Shown here one piece after another: positions 12,681 through 25,044 of a stretch of 64,000 nt of DNA. The DNA is taken from contig JAQJVL010000057.1 of the NCBI GenBank assembly GCA_035578905.1, positions 2,356,001 to 2,420,000 on the forward strand. Direction: 5' to 3'. This DNA is from Stictocephala bisonia (taxonomy: Eukaryota; Arthropoda; Insecta; Hemiptera; Membracidae). Position 1 is the first letter of the stretch; each line of letters begins with the position of its first letter. The notes under the pieces were generated by a model. It was not told the DNA's origin, did not search any database, and was given only the letters and a program-made list of their open reading frames with translations. Both the position numbers and the translations under genes were made by a program.

Positions 12681-12718
12681 GACGTTTCGATTTGGTAGAA
12701 CCAAAACCTTTTTCAAGT
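12681..12718 (-). ncRNA. Degenerate hammerhead/Penelope-like motif 1
   Basis: On the minus strand an ACTTGAAAA block, a TTTGGT-TCT-ACCAAA hairpin and then CGAAACGTC follow in order. This mimics the CUGANGA - stem II - GAAAC layout of hammerhead ribozymes, which are found in Penelope-like elements. The first box is not canonical, so activity is unlikely. Confidence 0.25.
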
Positions 12719-13350
12719 GCTAAAAACTAATTTACATCTCCACAAACATGTAATAAAACTACGTTCTTAAACTAATAAACTTATCTACATTAATAATTAT
12801 CTATATTTTAACCTAGATCATAGATGGTTACAAGAAAATGAACTTCTGCTAAATATAAAAATTTTAACAGGGTTAAATTAATATAACCAATTAGGCGCTG
12901 CCCAGGTCACGATATCAACGAAAAAAATGTTAAAACACAATTAAATTAATATTCAAATCAGTCTGAAATGAGATTACATTAACTAATATTAAATAAAATA
13001 AATATAAGGTACCTGAAAAACACTATTAATTTAAAATAACATTAAGCATGCACAAAAAATATGATATATGTGACTCGGAAGGACTGAGACTACTATCTAA
13101 TCTAATTAACTATTACAAATACATTTTAACCTGAAAAGACAACAATTATTAGGAATAAAACAATACAATAATCAAATATTACAAAGTGATGAAGTCTTAC
13201 GACCCGCAGTGACGATGGCGTCTAGACGTTCCAGGCACGAAGTGAGGATGATACAATCCAAATACAGTGTCTACGAAGTTCCCTCCAAGGTGATAAAACA
13301 CGGGGACAAGACAAACATACACACTACACTCACAAGAACCCTCCACAGAC

Positions 13351-13383
13351 TGCGATTATTTAAATGACATTTAAATAATCGCA
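13351..13383. repeat. 33-bp near-perfect palindrome
   Basis: TGCGATTATTTAAATG, a single A, then the exact reverse complement. Arms of 16 bases with a one-base centre. It could be the junction of two terminal repeats. Confidence 0.75.
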
Positions 13384-14080
13384 AAGTCCTCGGTTACTAA
13401 TAGAACCGCCATTTGATTTTTTCAAAAATTATTTTTTTCTCAAGAACCATACAGCTTAATATATTTTATACACTTTAAAACAAACTTATTTGTTTTCCCT
13501 TAAACTATTCCTATGTGTTCGTTACATTCAGCAATGAAATTACTATTGACATTGTTTAAAACCTGAATTTTATTAACAAAATAATAATAAATCCTAACTA
13601 AGTTAATAAATATTGAATAAATTTTAACTAATTTAAATAAATTAATGCCTTTTGCAGAGTCAGTTTATTGGAATTGTTCAAAATGTCTTCTTGCACGGCT
13701 ACAAGCTGTGTTATATTGGCTGCGTACATTGAAGTGCACGAACTGCCATGCAACAAAAATGTTCATATCTCGTTTACTTTTTATTCGATCTAAATAAATA
13801 GATAGTACATTTGTCTTTAAATTTTCTAAAAAAAGCTATCTGGTAAAAGTTTTATTCGATTATAAAAATGTTGTTCTTGAACATTTTGGATGGCAACCAT
13901 CTTGAATTCCTACTTCAGAAATTCTATAAATTTTTACCACTGGTTTTCTTTACTATTATTTTATAATATTACTATAGGTGTATAAAAATGTTAAAAATTT
14001 ACGTTGTACGGTTTTTGAGAAAAAAATTATTTTTTTAATAACCAAATGGCGGCTTTACGAACATGACATTAGAGCGAGGT

Positions 14081-14524
14081 AAACATTTATACATGTATTT
14101 ATATAATATATGACATTCGGAGAGTCAGAGGGAATAAATAAGGTGAATTTTAAATGTTAAGGATGTGTAATGAGTATTATTTGTTGAATAGTCGAAGCTC
14201 AAGCCTTTTGTCTTTGAAATAAAACGTATTACGAATACAATGTAGTTTAAACTCATGTTCAATGTGTGGTAAACTGTTATAAACCCTCTATAATCATAAA
14301 AGACTCCAAATCTATGATTGAATTCCGGTTCTAAAGAAATCCATGCGACGGACAAAATTTAATAGGGGATGTCAACCTGAAAGTTGGCGAATGTATGCTA
14401 TATAATGTTACATGTAATGCACATAAAAAAGTAAACACATAGTCAATCAAAGTAAGAGCTAATCTCTCGGCAAGTACAGTAATGAATAATGTATGTAGGA
14501 GGGATCAAAGCAAGCCACATCTGA
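14081..14524. other. No gene seen
   Basis: AT-rich. A 76-codon minus-strand frame (14125-14355) has no recognisable domain and no supporting context. Confidence 0.35.
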
Positions 14525-14710
14525 GAGGTTATTTAATATCAACTGTAATAACTCAATTTGGGCGCTGGGCTGGTTGTTTGATGCCCCGAAACTGATTTTC
14601 CGGCTCACAACCCCGACTGAACGAAATTAAAACTCATCCGTTTCAAGCCCGCCACCGAGTTCCGCGAGCTGTATCCTCTGTGATTTCAACACCACAGAGT
14701 AATGGTGTTT
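14525..14710 (+). repeat. Dispersed family F3, copy 1
   Basis: Aligns by eye with 26860-27005 and in part with 25045-25125: TTATTTAATATCAACTGTAA, AACTGATTTTCCGGCTCACA, AAATTAAAACTCATCCGTTT and CCACAGAGTAATGG. No coding potential. Possibly a short non-autonomous transposon or repeated regulatory unit. Confidence 0.5.
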
Positions 14711-14884
14711 TTGTCGATATACAGTATGGTGGTGTGATTCTACTCTGTTGTTATCCAGAGTTTTGCGTCCTGACGCTCTCACAGCGGTACAGGTTCGTTT
14801 ACTCTACCGATCGTAGTCCTCGACACTGTTTAACCAATTAAATCAAATCTGCCGGTTCGTTTACTCTACCGATTTAAAACACAA

Positions 14885-14913
14885 CACGTTTCGACTTTTT
14901 AGTCATTTTCAAG
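14885..14913 (-). ncRNA. Degenerate hammerhead/Penelope-like motif 2
   Basis: On the minus strand CTTGAAAAT precedes a small hairpin, GACT-AAAA-AGTC, followed directly by GAAACGTG. The order matches the hammerhead core but the first box deviates from CTGANGA. A direct repeat GGTTCGTTTACTCTACCGAT occurs at about 14792 and 14854, suggesting a terminal-repeat structure. Penelope origin is an inference. Confidence 0.3.
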
Positions 14914-15152
14914 TGGAGTAACAAAACCAAATAAAAAATAATTCACTATTCGAGTCGTGTGTTTTTTCTACTTTCTCTCATATGCATTAGCTTAGAGAAA
15001 GTATTGTGATCGTAAAAAAAGTTGGTCTAAAAATCCTTTTTAGAGTCCCCTTATAGTGGGGGTTTGAAGAAGAAAAAACAATTTGGATGTCTGTCCGTAT
15101 CTGCGTCTGTTTGTGTGTATGTGCACTTCGCTGGAGACAAAATGGATGGATC

Positions 15153-15178
15153 AGTCTATATTTATAAAAGAGGATGTT

Positions 15179-15238
<60 letters not shown>

Positions 15239-15624
15239 TGAAGTTTATGCGCTGCCAAACCATCCAACCGATCGCCATGAAACTTTAGGATGTTGTCCTG
15301 TATACTCCCGAGATGGTTTCTGCGAAGTTTGATGCAGATCCGTCCACAGGGTCCTGCCCCACGGGCTCCTATAGATCCCATGTTATTCAAATGGAGAATC
15401 TGAATTGTTTACAAAAAACATATGACTGTGTGGTTTAATGTAGTTTCACATGCCATAAGCAGATTGAAGTTCTCACAACAACAGTACTGTATATGTTTTG
15501 ATTTATTTACCCTCTTGCACTCATTTAATAAATAATGTTTTTTTTCTATAATTCTTTTTATTGCTTTATTTTGGTATGTCAATGAAAAATGAAAGGCGAG
15601 ACAACGTCCGCCGGGTTCAGCTAG
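15153..15624 (+). mobile_element. Non-autonomous Helitron-like element
   Basis: Starts near TCTATATTTATAAAAGAGGA and continues with CCAACCGATCGCCATGAAAC, a phrase common at the 5' side of arthropod non-autonomous Helitrons. Ends GTCCGCCGGGTTCAGCTAG followed by T, the CTAG|T terminus. No protein encoded. A (TA)n tract lies inside. The terminus motif is seen; the class assignment is from family knowledge. Confidence 0.5.
15179..15234. repeat. (TA)n microsatellite
   Basis: About 28 uninterrupted TA units inside the Helitron-like element. The Ile-Tyr open frames across it are artefacts. Confidence 0.95.
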
Positions 15625-15889
15625 TTTTTATTAAATTTTGTATGAAGGTGTATTTAGCCAAATTATTGGTCGTTTTTTCACTTTTTAAATTTTAGTTATT
15701 TTTATTTTTATGCGCAAAAAACATACAAAATTTGGATTTTCTTACAGGAAAGATGTTTCATTTTCCAAAAACACAACCTTTATTTTCTGATCAAGTAAAA
15801 AACACTTTATTCTTACTTAACTTTTATCTAGTATTTTTGTGATAATCAGTGAATGAAATTCTGTTCAATACTGTATATTCTTTGGTCAG

Positions 15890-16013
15890 CCTGAGCACAA
15901 GGCATATGTTATGCCAGAAAAATCTTAGTATTAGATATTATATTTATTGTATTGTTTGTAAATTTGTAATTTTGTGTTTTTTGGAAAATAAAGATTATTA
16001 TTATTATTATTAA
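15890..16013 (+). mobile_element. LINE 3' tail with (ATT)n
   Basis: GTTTGTAAATTTGTAATTTT leads into GGAAAATAAAGATTATTATT and a short ATT repeat. A polyadenylation-like signal running into a simple repeat is the usual end of a truncated non-LTR element. Confidence 0.45.
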
Positions 16014-16829
16014 TTCAAAGTATATTAGTAAACACCGCATGTCTCTAACTTGACTAGTTTTTTACATATGGCAAAAAACACAGCCTATTTGGGAATGAAA
16101 CTGGTTATTTTCAAAGTTTTTATTTTGTTAGTGTTTAATATGGGGTTAAGTTTATGCCAAATCTTTGTAACCATTTATTTCTGAATTTTTTGATAATTTG
16201 TTCTTCTTTGGTATATTCTGGGAGTTAATCAAATCATTTTACTTCAAATAAAACAATTAATTATTCTTTAAATAAAATATTGCGTTGTGATACGGTAAGT
16301 TTATATGGGCTGTGTTTCTTATTTTAGTTTATGTAAAATACAGAGGATAATTTTTGACAAAAATTAGGGTCTGATAAGTATAGATGGATGGAAAAGGTAA
16401 AATACGATACAAATTTTCTGCGTGAAAATTTTCTAGATATTTGAAAGATTATCCTAAATGCTGTTTTTTGTAGTTTGAATATTCTCTAGGAGTGTTTGAA
16501 GTTTCCCTAAATCAACAGTCATAGAGAAGTGATGTTTTAGTGTTTAATATGGTGGAAAGTTTGTGCCAATTCTTTGGAACCATTTATTTTATTACGTATT
16601 AAGAAAAATATTTTCAAAGCGAGCTCAATTAATTAGTCTTGAAATAATTCGTAATATGTATAAGATTTTGTTAATATATTTATACAGACCCGCCTCTTGT
16701 TATTTATCACTTTCAATCAAATAATATATATTACCGGAGCAAAACGTAAAAAGTATAAAAACGAATTATGAATTCTGAAAATTGTTTCAAGAGCTGTTAG
16801 GTTGGGTTATTGTTAGGGGAACGTTTCAC
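16014..16829. other. AT-rich, no gene seen
   Basis: No open frame, RNA gene or clear repeat. Confidence 0.4.
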
Positions 16830-17140
16830 TACACGAAAAACGCCAAAAACGTGGGTTTCTATTCCAAGGATTCGATCAGTAACACCAATCGTTTCGCCAC
16901 ACTTGAAGTACTACTTGATGGGGAAGAACTGTTCTAGTGAACCATGGAATTATTTTTGTACAAATTTAGCTTTTTTAATAAATCTTGACAGTTAAGTAGG
17001 TGAAACTTTAAATGTTATTTTTGACGATTTTAAATTAAATACTATTATTAACAACTTATGGTCCACTAGATTGGACCTTTAATAATCGTACAGTTTCCAC
17101 TATAACTCATTATAATGATAAACACGAATCGTGCGCTTGA
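16830..17140 (+). repeat. Dispersed family F2, copy 2 (left part)
   Basis: Matches 57941-58265 in colinear blocks: CACGAAAAACGCC, GATTCG, ACACTTGAAGTACTACTTGAT, TTCTAGTGAACCATGG, TCCACTAGATTGGAC and ACTATAACTCATTATAATG. The match stops where the 17-bp satellite begins, and a right-hand piece (GCAGTTTAGGA) reappears just after the satellite at 22029. The 61-codon ORF here has no recognisable product. Confidence 0.6.
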
Positions 17141-17144
17141 ATAG

Positions 17145-20100
17145 AACAGTATTTCAGCGATAACACTATATCAGCGATAACACTATATCATCGATAACAC
17201 TATATCATCGATAGATAACACTATATCAGCGATAACACTATATCATCGATAACACTATATCAGCGATAACAGTATATCAGCGATAACACTATATCATCGA
17301 TAACACTATATCATCGATAACACTATATCAGCGATAACACTATATCAGCGATAACACTATATCAGCGATAACACTTTATCAGCGATAACACTATATCAGC
17401 GATAACACTATATCAGCGATAACACTATATTATCGATAACACTATATCATCGATAACACTATATTAGCGATAACACTATATCATCGATAACACTATATCA
17501 GTGATAACACTATATCAGCGATAACAGTATATCAGCGATAACACTATATCATTGATAACACTATATCAGCGATAACACTATATCAGCGATAACAGTATAT
17601 CAGCGATAACACTATATCAGTGATAACACTATATCAGTGATAACAATATATCAGCGATAACACTATATCATCGATAACACTATATCAGCGATAACAGTAT
17701 ATCATCGATAACACTATATCAGTGATAACACTATATCATTGATAACACTTCATCATCGATAACACTATATCAGCGATAACACTTCATCATCGATAACACT
17801 ATATCAGCGATAACAGTATATCAGCGATAACACTATATCATTGATAACACTATATCAGCGATAATACTATATCAGCGATAACACTATATCATTGATAACA
17901 CTATATCAGCGATAACACTATATCATTGATAACACTATATCATTGATAACACTATATCAGCGATAATACTATATCAGCGATAACACTATATCAGCGATAA
18001 CACTATATCAGCGATAACACTATATCAGCGATAACACTATATCAGCGATAACACTATATTATCGATAACACTATATCATCGATAACACTATATTAGCGAT
18101 AACACTATATCATCGATAACACTATATCAGTGATAACACTATATCAGCGATAACACTATATCATCGATAACACTATATCAGCGATAACACTATATCAGCG
18201 ATAACACTATATCATTGATAACACTTCATCATCGATAACACTATATCAGCGATAACAGTATATCAGCGATAACACTATATCATTGATAACACTATATCAG
18301 CGATTACACTATATCATTGATAACACTATATCATTGATAACACTATATCAGCGATAACACTATATCAGCGATAACACTTTATCAGCGATAACACTATATC
18401 AGCGATAACACTATATCAGCGATAACACTATATTATCGATAACACTATATCATCGATAACACTATATTAGCGATAACACTATATCATCGATAACACTATA
18501 TCAGTGATAACACTATATCAGCGATAACACTATATCATCGATAACACTATATCAGCGATAACACTATATCAGCGATAACACTATATCATTGATAAAACTT
18601 CATCATCGATAACACTATATCAGCGATAACAGTATATCAGCGATAACACTATATCATTGATAACACTATATCAGCGATAACACTATATCAGCGATAACAG
18701 TATATCAGCGATAACACTATATCAGTGATAACACTATATCAGTGATAACACTATATCAGCGATAACACTATATCATCGATAACACTATATCAGCGATAAC
18801 AGTATATCATCGATAACACTATATCAGTGATAACACTATATCATTGATAACACTTCATCATCGATAACAGTATATCAGCGATAACACTATATCAGAGATA
18901 ACACTATATCAGCGATAACAGTATATCAGCGATAACACTATATCAGTGATAACACTATATCAGTGATAACACTATATCAGCGATAACACTATATCATCGA
19001 TAACACTATATCAGCGATAACAGTATATCATCGATAACACTATATCAGTGATAACACTATATCATTGATAACACTATATCAGCGATAACACTATATCATT
19101 GATAACACTATATCATTGATAACACTATATCATTGATAACACTATATCATCGATAACACTATATCATCGATAACAGTATATAATCGATAACACTATATCA
19201 GTGATAACACTATATCAGCGATAACACTATATCATCGATAACACTATATCAGCGATAACAGTATATCATCGATAACACTATATCAGTGATAACACTATAT
19301 CATTGATAACACTTCATCATGGATAACAGTATATCAGCGTTAACACTATATCAGTGATAACACTATATCAGCGATAACAGTATATCAGCGATAACACTAT
19401 ATCAGTGATAACACTATATCAGTGATAACACTATATCAGCGATAACACTATATCATCGATAACACTATATCAGCGATAACAGTATATCATCGATAACACT
19501 ATATCAGTGATAACACTATATCATTGATAACACTATATCAGCGATAACACTATATCATTGATAACACTATATCATTGATAACACTATATCATTGATAACA
19601 CTATATCATCGATAACAGTATATCATCGATAACACTATATCAGTGATAACACTATATCATTGATAACACTTCATCATCGATAACACTATATCAGCGATAA
19701 CACTTCATCATCGATAACACTATATCAGCGATAACAGTATATCAGCGATAACACTATATCATTGATAACACTATATCAGCGATAACACTATATCATTGAT
19801 AACACTATATCAGCGATAACACTATATCATTGATAACACTATATCAGCGATAACACTATATCATTGATAACACTATATCATTGATAACACTATATCAGCG
19901 ATAACACTATATCATCGATAACACTATATCAGTGATAACAATTCATCATCGATAACACTATATCAGCGATAACAGTATATTAGCGATAACAGTATATCAG
20001 CGATAACACTATATCATTGATAACACTATATCAGCGATAACACTATATCATTGATAACACTATATCATTGATAACACTATATCATTGATAACACTATATC

Positions 20101-22012
20101 ATCGATAACACTATATCATCGATAACAGTATATCATCGATAACACTATATCAGTGATAACACTATATCATTGATAACACTTCATCATCGATAACACTATA
20201 TCAGCGATAACACTTCATCATCGATAACACTATATCAGCGATAACAGTATATCAGCGATAACACTATATCATTGATAACACTATATCAGCGATAACACTA
20301 TATCATTGATAACACTATATCATTGATAACACTATATCAGCGATAATACTATATCAGCGATAACACTATATCAGCGATAACACTATATCAGCGATAACAC
20401 TATATCATTGATAACACTATATCAGCGATAACACTATATCATTGATAACACTATATCAGCGATAACACTATATCATTGATAACACTATATCATTGATAAC
20501 ACTATATCAGCGATAACACTATATCAGCGATAACACTATATCAGTGATAACACTATATCAGCGATAACACTATATCAGTGATAACACTATATCAGCGATA
20601 ACACTATATCAGTGATAACACTATATCAGTGATAACACTATATCAGCGATAACACTATATCATCGATAACACTATATCAGCGATAACAGTATATCATCGA
20701 TAACACTATATCAGTGATAACACTATATCATTGATAACACTTCATCATCGATAACACTATATCAGCGATAACACTTCATCATCGATAACACTATATCAGC
20801 GATAACAGTATATCAGCGATAACACTATATCATTGATAACACTATATCAGCGATAACACTATATCATTGATAACACTATATCAGCGATAACACTATATCA
20901 TTGATAACACTATATCAGCGATAACACTATATCATTGATAACACTATATCATCGATAACACTATATCATCGATAACAGTATATCATCGATAACACTATAT
21001 CAGTGATAACACTATATCATTGATAACACTTCATCATCGATAACACTATATCAGCGATAACACTTCATCATCGATAACACTATATCAGCGATAACAGTAT
21101 ATCAGCGATAACACTATATCAGCGATAACACTATATCAGCGATAACACTATATCATTGATAACACTATATCAGTGATAACAGTATATCAGTGATAACACT
21201 ATATCATTGATAACACTATATCAGCGATAACACTATATCATCGATAACACTATATCAGTGATAACAATTCATCATCGATAACACTATATCAGCGATAACA
21301 GTATATCAGCGATAACAGTATATCAGCGATAACACTATATCATTGATAACACTATATCAGCGATAACACTATATCATTGATAACACTATATCATTGATAA
21401 CACTATATCATTGATAACACTATATCATCGATAACACTATATCATCGATAACAGTATATCATCGATAACACTATATCAGTGATAACACTATATCATTGAT
21501 AACACTTCATCATCGATAACACTATATCAGCGATAACACTTCATCATCGATAACACTATATCAGCGATAACAGTATATCAGCGATAACACTATATCATTG
21601 ATAACACTATATCAGCGATAACACTATATCATTGATAACACTATATCATTGATAACACTTTATCAGCGATAATACTATATCAGCGATAACACTATATCAG
21701 CGATAACACTATATCAGCGATAACACTATATCAGCGATAACACTATATCATTGATAACACTATATCAGTGATAACACTATATCATTGATAACACTATATC
21801 AGCGATAACACTATATCATTGATAACACTATAACATTGATAACACTATATCAGCGATAACACTATATCAGCGATAACACTATATCAGCGATAACACTATA
21901 TCAGTGATAACACTATATCAGCGATAACACTATATCAGTGATAACACTATATCAGCGATAACACTATATCATTGATAACACTATATCATTGATAACACTA
22001 TATCAGCTATTA
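17145..22012. repeat. 17-bp satellite, about 286 copies
   Basis: The unit is GATAACACTATATCAGC with variable positions before GATAAC: AGC, ATT, ATC or AGT. Other variants are CAGTATATC and CACTTCATC. Rare paired CACTTCATC markers at 17747, 19668, 20178, 20739, 21028 and 21504 are spaced by exact multiples of 17 (1921, 510, 561, 289, 476), so the register is kept for over 3.7 kb. One early unit (about 17205) carries a 4-base insertion. Every unit has a GATA core; the T-preceded units give TGATAA, the GATA-factor consensus, and some units contain CGATA or TATCGATA. Not transcribed as far as can be seen. Confidence 0.98.
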
Positions 22013-22028
22013 GGCCATCAACTTTACA

Positions 22029-22052
22029 GCAGTTTAGGAAACGCCACCTAAG
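22029..22052 (+). repeat. Dispersed family F2, right-hand fragment
   Basis: GCAGTTTAGGAAACGCCACC resembles GGCAGTTTAGGAGACAGCCA at 58329, which lies about 65 bases beyond the left-hand block in the uninterrupted copy. A short match, so only suggestive. Confidence 0.35.
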
Positions 22053-22737
22053 TTAGGCGAAAGTAACGTAAACATTCAGTATGTGTGTTGGTTGAGTGAC
22101 AAATCACCAAACTTTGTACATACATAAAAAACGTGTATGAGTGGGAGGTTTGAGGGTAGAAGTATAAGTGGAATGGAAGCGTCGCATTAAACAAAATTTG
22201 AATTTAAATTTAAATGTTACGGATTACAATATACGAGTATTCTTACATGAGCTTATTCTTTTCTCATAAAAGTCCTTAAACAATCTTTTTCCCTCCTTAA
22301 TGTGTATTTACTCCCTCATAAACGAATCCGTTGCTAGAGTATTAAAAAAAATAATAAAAAAATTGTTCAGGACATAAACAAATGTCATGAATATAATTTA
22401 TGCTTTAAATATATAAATAATATTACTTTTAAAACAAATAATATATATATGATAAATTAGAAAATTATAATATATATAACGGTAATTATTGTAGTAAATA
22501 GAGTAAGCATGTAAATACCGTAATAGTAATCTGGTAAGGAAAAATTATTTTCTTTTACCATGATGCTTAAAAACCAACTGCAATAAAAGGTGAACTGTAA
22601 GTAAAGAGTAAACTTAACCTCAGAGAAGACATAACATTTGATGTCAAAGAAAATGATGATTTATTGAATAATGTAGATGTTTTAAAGAAAGAAAAACGAG
22701 TAAGAATATGACAATGCAGAGAATGAAGTCGAAAAAA
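22053..22737. other. AT-rich, no gene seen
   Basis: No supported feature. Confidence 0.4.
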
Positions 22738-22985
22738 GATAAATAAATAATTTGGTTAACAGAAGCTCTGTCTTTAAAACGTCAACCGACAAAATTACCA
22801 ATTATATTCCTCTTGCATCCCTCCTCACACTTCAAATAAGGGTAGTTACCCAGCCATCATGTACTGTCAACCCCTATTACTGTAGCAACTTAGAAGTCCA
22901 TGTCCCTCCCCCTCATATAATGAACCAACCATCATCAAACACACCATCTATCTCCCTTCATCTTACATCAGGTCTACCAAGTAAT
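22738..22985. repeat. Flank repeat F4, copy 2 (downstream of the 17-bp satellite)
   Basis: Colinear with 12240-12480: AGATAAATAAAT, CCGACAAAATTACCA, CATGTACTGTCAACCCCTAT, CATGTCCCTCCCC and CCAACCATCATCAAACACAC. The 88-codon open frame over it is composition-driven and has no known domain. Confidence 0.4.
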
Positions 22986-23769
22986 GCCTATATATTGAGT
23001 TGTTGGATACTCTATTAATGAATTGTGTCTATCTCAAAATCCTTAAACAAACAAAAAAATCACATTTTGTCACCTTTTTAACGTAGGATAAGCAAAAGTA
23101 CTATTGAATATAAATTTTAAATTTGTTTTTTAGAAATGTCATATTCTGCAGTATGATACTATTGATAACCTTTTCTGTGAGGAAGTTTTTTTTTACAAAT
23201 CATTTAACTTAGTTTTAATTAATGCAACATTTATAAAAAATAAAAAAAAAAAGGAGGTAAGCCAATAATAACCCTTTTGTTTGAAAGAGTATGACGTTGT
23301 CATAATGTACTCTTTTTGGAAACTATATTACAAAGTTTTACCTCATTTAACATGTTAACGTAGAGAAGAAATATACAGAGATCGCTTCCAATAGTTCGCT
23401 GAATGTGTAGCTAGTAGTTGATATGCTATTGCAGGGCCAGCATCTTGTCATTCGCTTCCTTATTCCCCACATATACTAGTAATTATTAATTTAGATATAT
23501 AAAGATCTACGTTACTTGTAATCTATTTACAACTGCCACTCAGGTTGTAGGCTAAATAAACATAATATATCGATCTCTGTTTTTTTTCTTTTTTCTTTGT
23601 GTTAGTGTGTACATGTTTTGGCATCAGACGAATATTACTATAGACTTTTGATTAATTTTCCAAAGAGGTAGAGATACAGATCAACTAACAGCTATATACA
23701 GATTCCTCATCTCCATGCTAAGCAGTGTCACGCTATTTTTGGTAGTTCGTACATCGTCCGCTCTGCAGC
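22986..23769. other. No gene seen
   Basis: AT-rich with short homopolymers. A mixed-composition stretch at 23370-23470 shows no domain. Confidence 0.35.
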
Positions 23770-23781
23770 GTGACGAGCGCT

Positions 23782-23840
23782 TGTGGACTGACCGTGTCAG
23801 TCCACAGAGAACCAGAACTGGTTTCCGAATGGTATTCTCT
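23782..23840. other. Two adjacent hairpins
   Basis: TGTGGACTGA (23782-23791) and its exact complement (23797-23806) flank a 5-base loop. Immediately after, AGAGAACCA (23806) can pair with TGGTATTCTCT (23830-23840) with a two-base bulge. Both lie in a 68-codon open frame (23770-23976) without recognisable product. This could be a structured RNA, a palindromic regulatory site or chance. Confidence 0.35.
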
Positions 23841-23849
23841 CTGTCGTGT

Positions 23850-24500
23850 TTATTCTGGCTTCATCGCACTTGGACCTGCAGATAGAGTGCTTATGCTCGC
23901 AGTCATCCGCGCAAATGTGTGCAGTATTCCCTTCACCATGATCAGTCTATGTATTGTTAGTTTTTTAAATAATTAATTTTTTTTAACTGTTTAGTTTGTT
24001 TAGTTTTTTAACTTTAAACATACACAAAACTGAATTAGGGCTTACAATCCAATGTTTTTTAAAAATATTTTTTCAAAACGTAAGACTATTTTACGTGGTT
24101 CAGTACATAGCTTAGAAATAAAACTTAGCCTACCTACGAAAAATGTATATACTATTATTTCATTTTCAAAATTAGAATACGTTATAGAATGAATATGAAT
24201 AAAACAACATATTAAGATAATTTTATACAACATGTGAATTTACCTTAATATGTTTAATCCTCCACTTCGGTACCTTAACATGTCCACTTCGTTGAACTCA
24301 TACTACTTCTAAGTTTTTTTAATCAAAATGATGTGCTACTTTGAGAAAAAGCTTGACATTTTTTCTACCATTTACTTTTAAGTGCTACTTTGAATATGGT
24401 GTTTTATATTTATGCCAGTGCATACTAATGTGGTAATGGGGGAAATGTTGACTGTGATATTTGGTGCACTCTTTAAGTTTCAAGCAATTGAAAGTTGAAG
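23850..24500. other. AT-rich, no gene seen
   Basis: No supported feature. Small ORFs on either strand are AT-rich and lack domains. Confidence 0.35.
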
Positions 24501-24510
24501 AAAAATTAAC

Positions 24511-24608
24511 CCACCCATACAGAACAGTGGCGATGACCCACACGCACTCCCATACAGCAGACCCATATAATGCCACCGTACGTGTATGGGTGGGTGGGTG
24601 GGTCCACC
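24511..24608. repeat. Single dispersed copies of the 36-bp unit, head to head
   Basis: On the minus strand 24570-24608 reads ACCCACCCACCCATACACGT followed by ACGGTGGCATTA, matching the 36-bp minisatellite at 50135-50432. A second, direct-strand partial match (ACCCACCCATACAGAACAGT, 24511) faces it. No array has formed here. Confidence 0.5.
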
Positions 24609-24610
24609 AT

Positions 24611-25044
24611 GTCTGTATCTCGTATATATTAGTTTAACCTTACTGTATTTAGTTTGTATGAACCTTAAATTTAAGTGTTGTAGAAACTTACGTATATTAA
24701 ACTACATTTTTATTTTACCTAACATTCTTAATTTGTTTACTGCAGGCTATATATGGTATGGGAATATGTTTTAAGGTAAAGGTCAACTTGTTCGAATATA
24801 TTAATGAGTTTGATAGAGTTTAATATATTAATGCCTACGTGATAAAGAATAGGTTATAAGTGAATCAAATATGTAACCATTCCATTCGGTCACAACTTTT
24901 AGTTATCATTCTATCGTATTCAATTAATTAATTTTAACAATTTATTCTGATCTTATATTCCTGTAGTTAATTTAACCGGCCAAAGTGAGACTACCAATAT
25001 AAAAGTAAATTTAAAAATCTTCATAAGTTACTAAATATTATACG
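24611..25044. other. No gene seen
   Basis: AT-rich with no supported feature. Confidence 0.35.

Larger units (their letters stand above)
12545..14080. repeat. Decayed interspersed repeat block
   Basis: Begins with TACAGGGTGTTTCAG, a phrase found at the ends of old insect repeats. Segments at about 13395-13465 and 13985-14055 are inverted relatives: GAACCGCCATTTG with ATTATTTTTTTCTCAAGAACC against GGTTTTTGAGAAAAAAATTA with CCAAATGGCGGC. No open frame of significance. Confidence 0.4.

Noticed and set aside
14125..14355. 76-codon minus ORF
   Set aside because: AT-rich, without domain or neighbours, within a decayed repeat region.
17145..22012. CRISPR-like array
   Set aside because: Units are head to tail at 17 bp with no unique spacers, in an insect-like genome.
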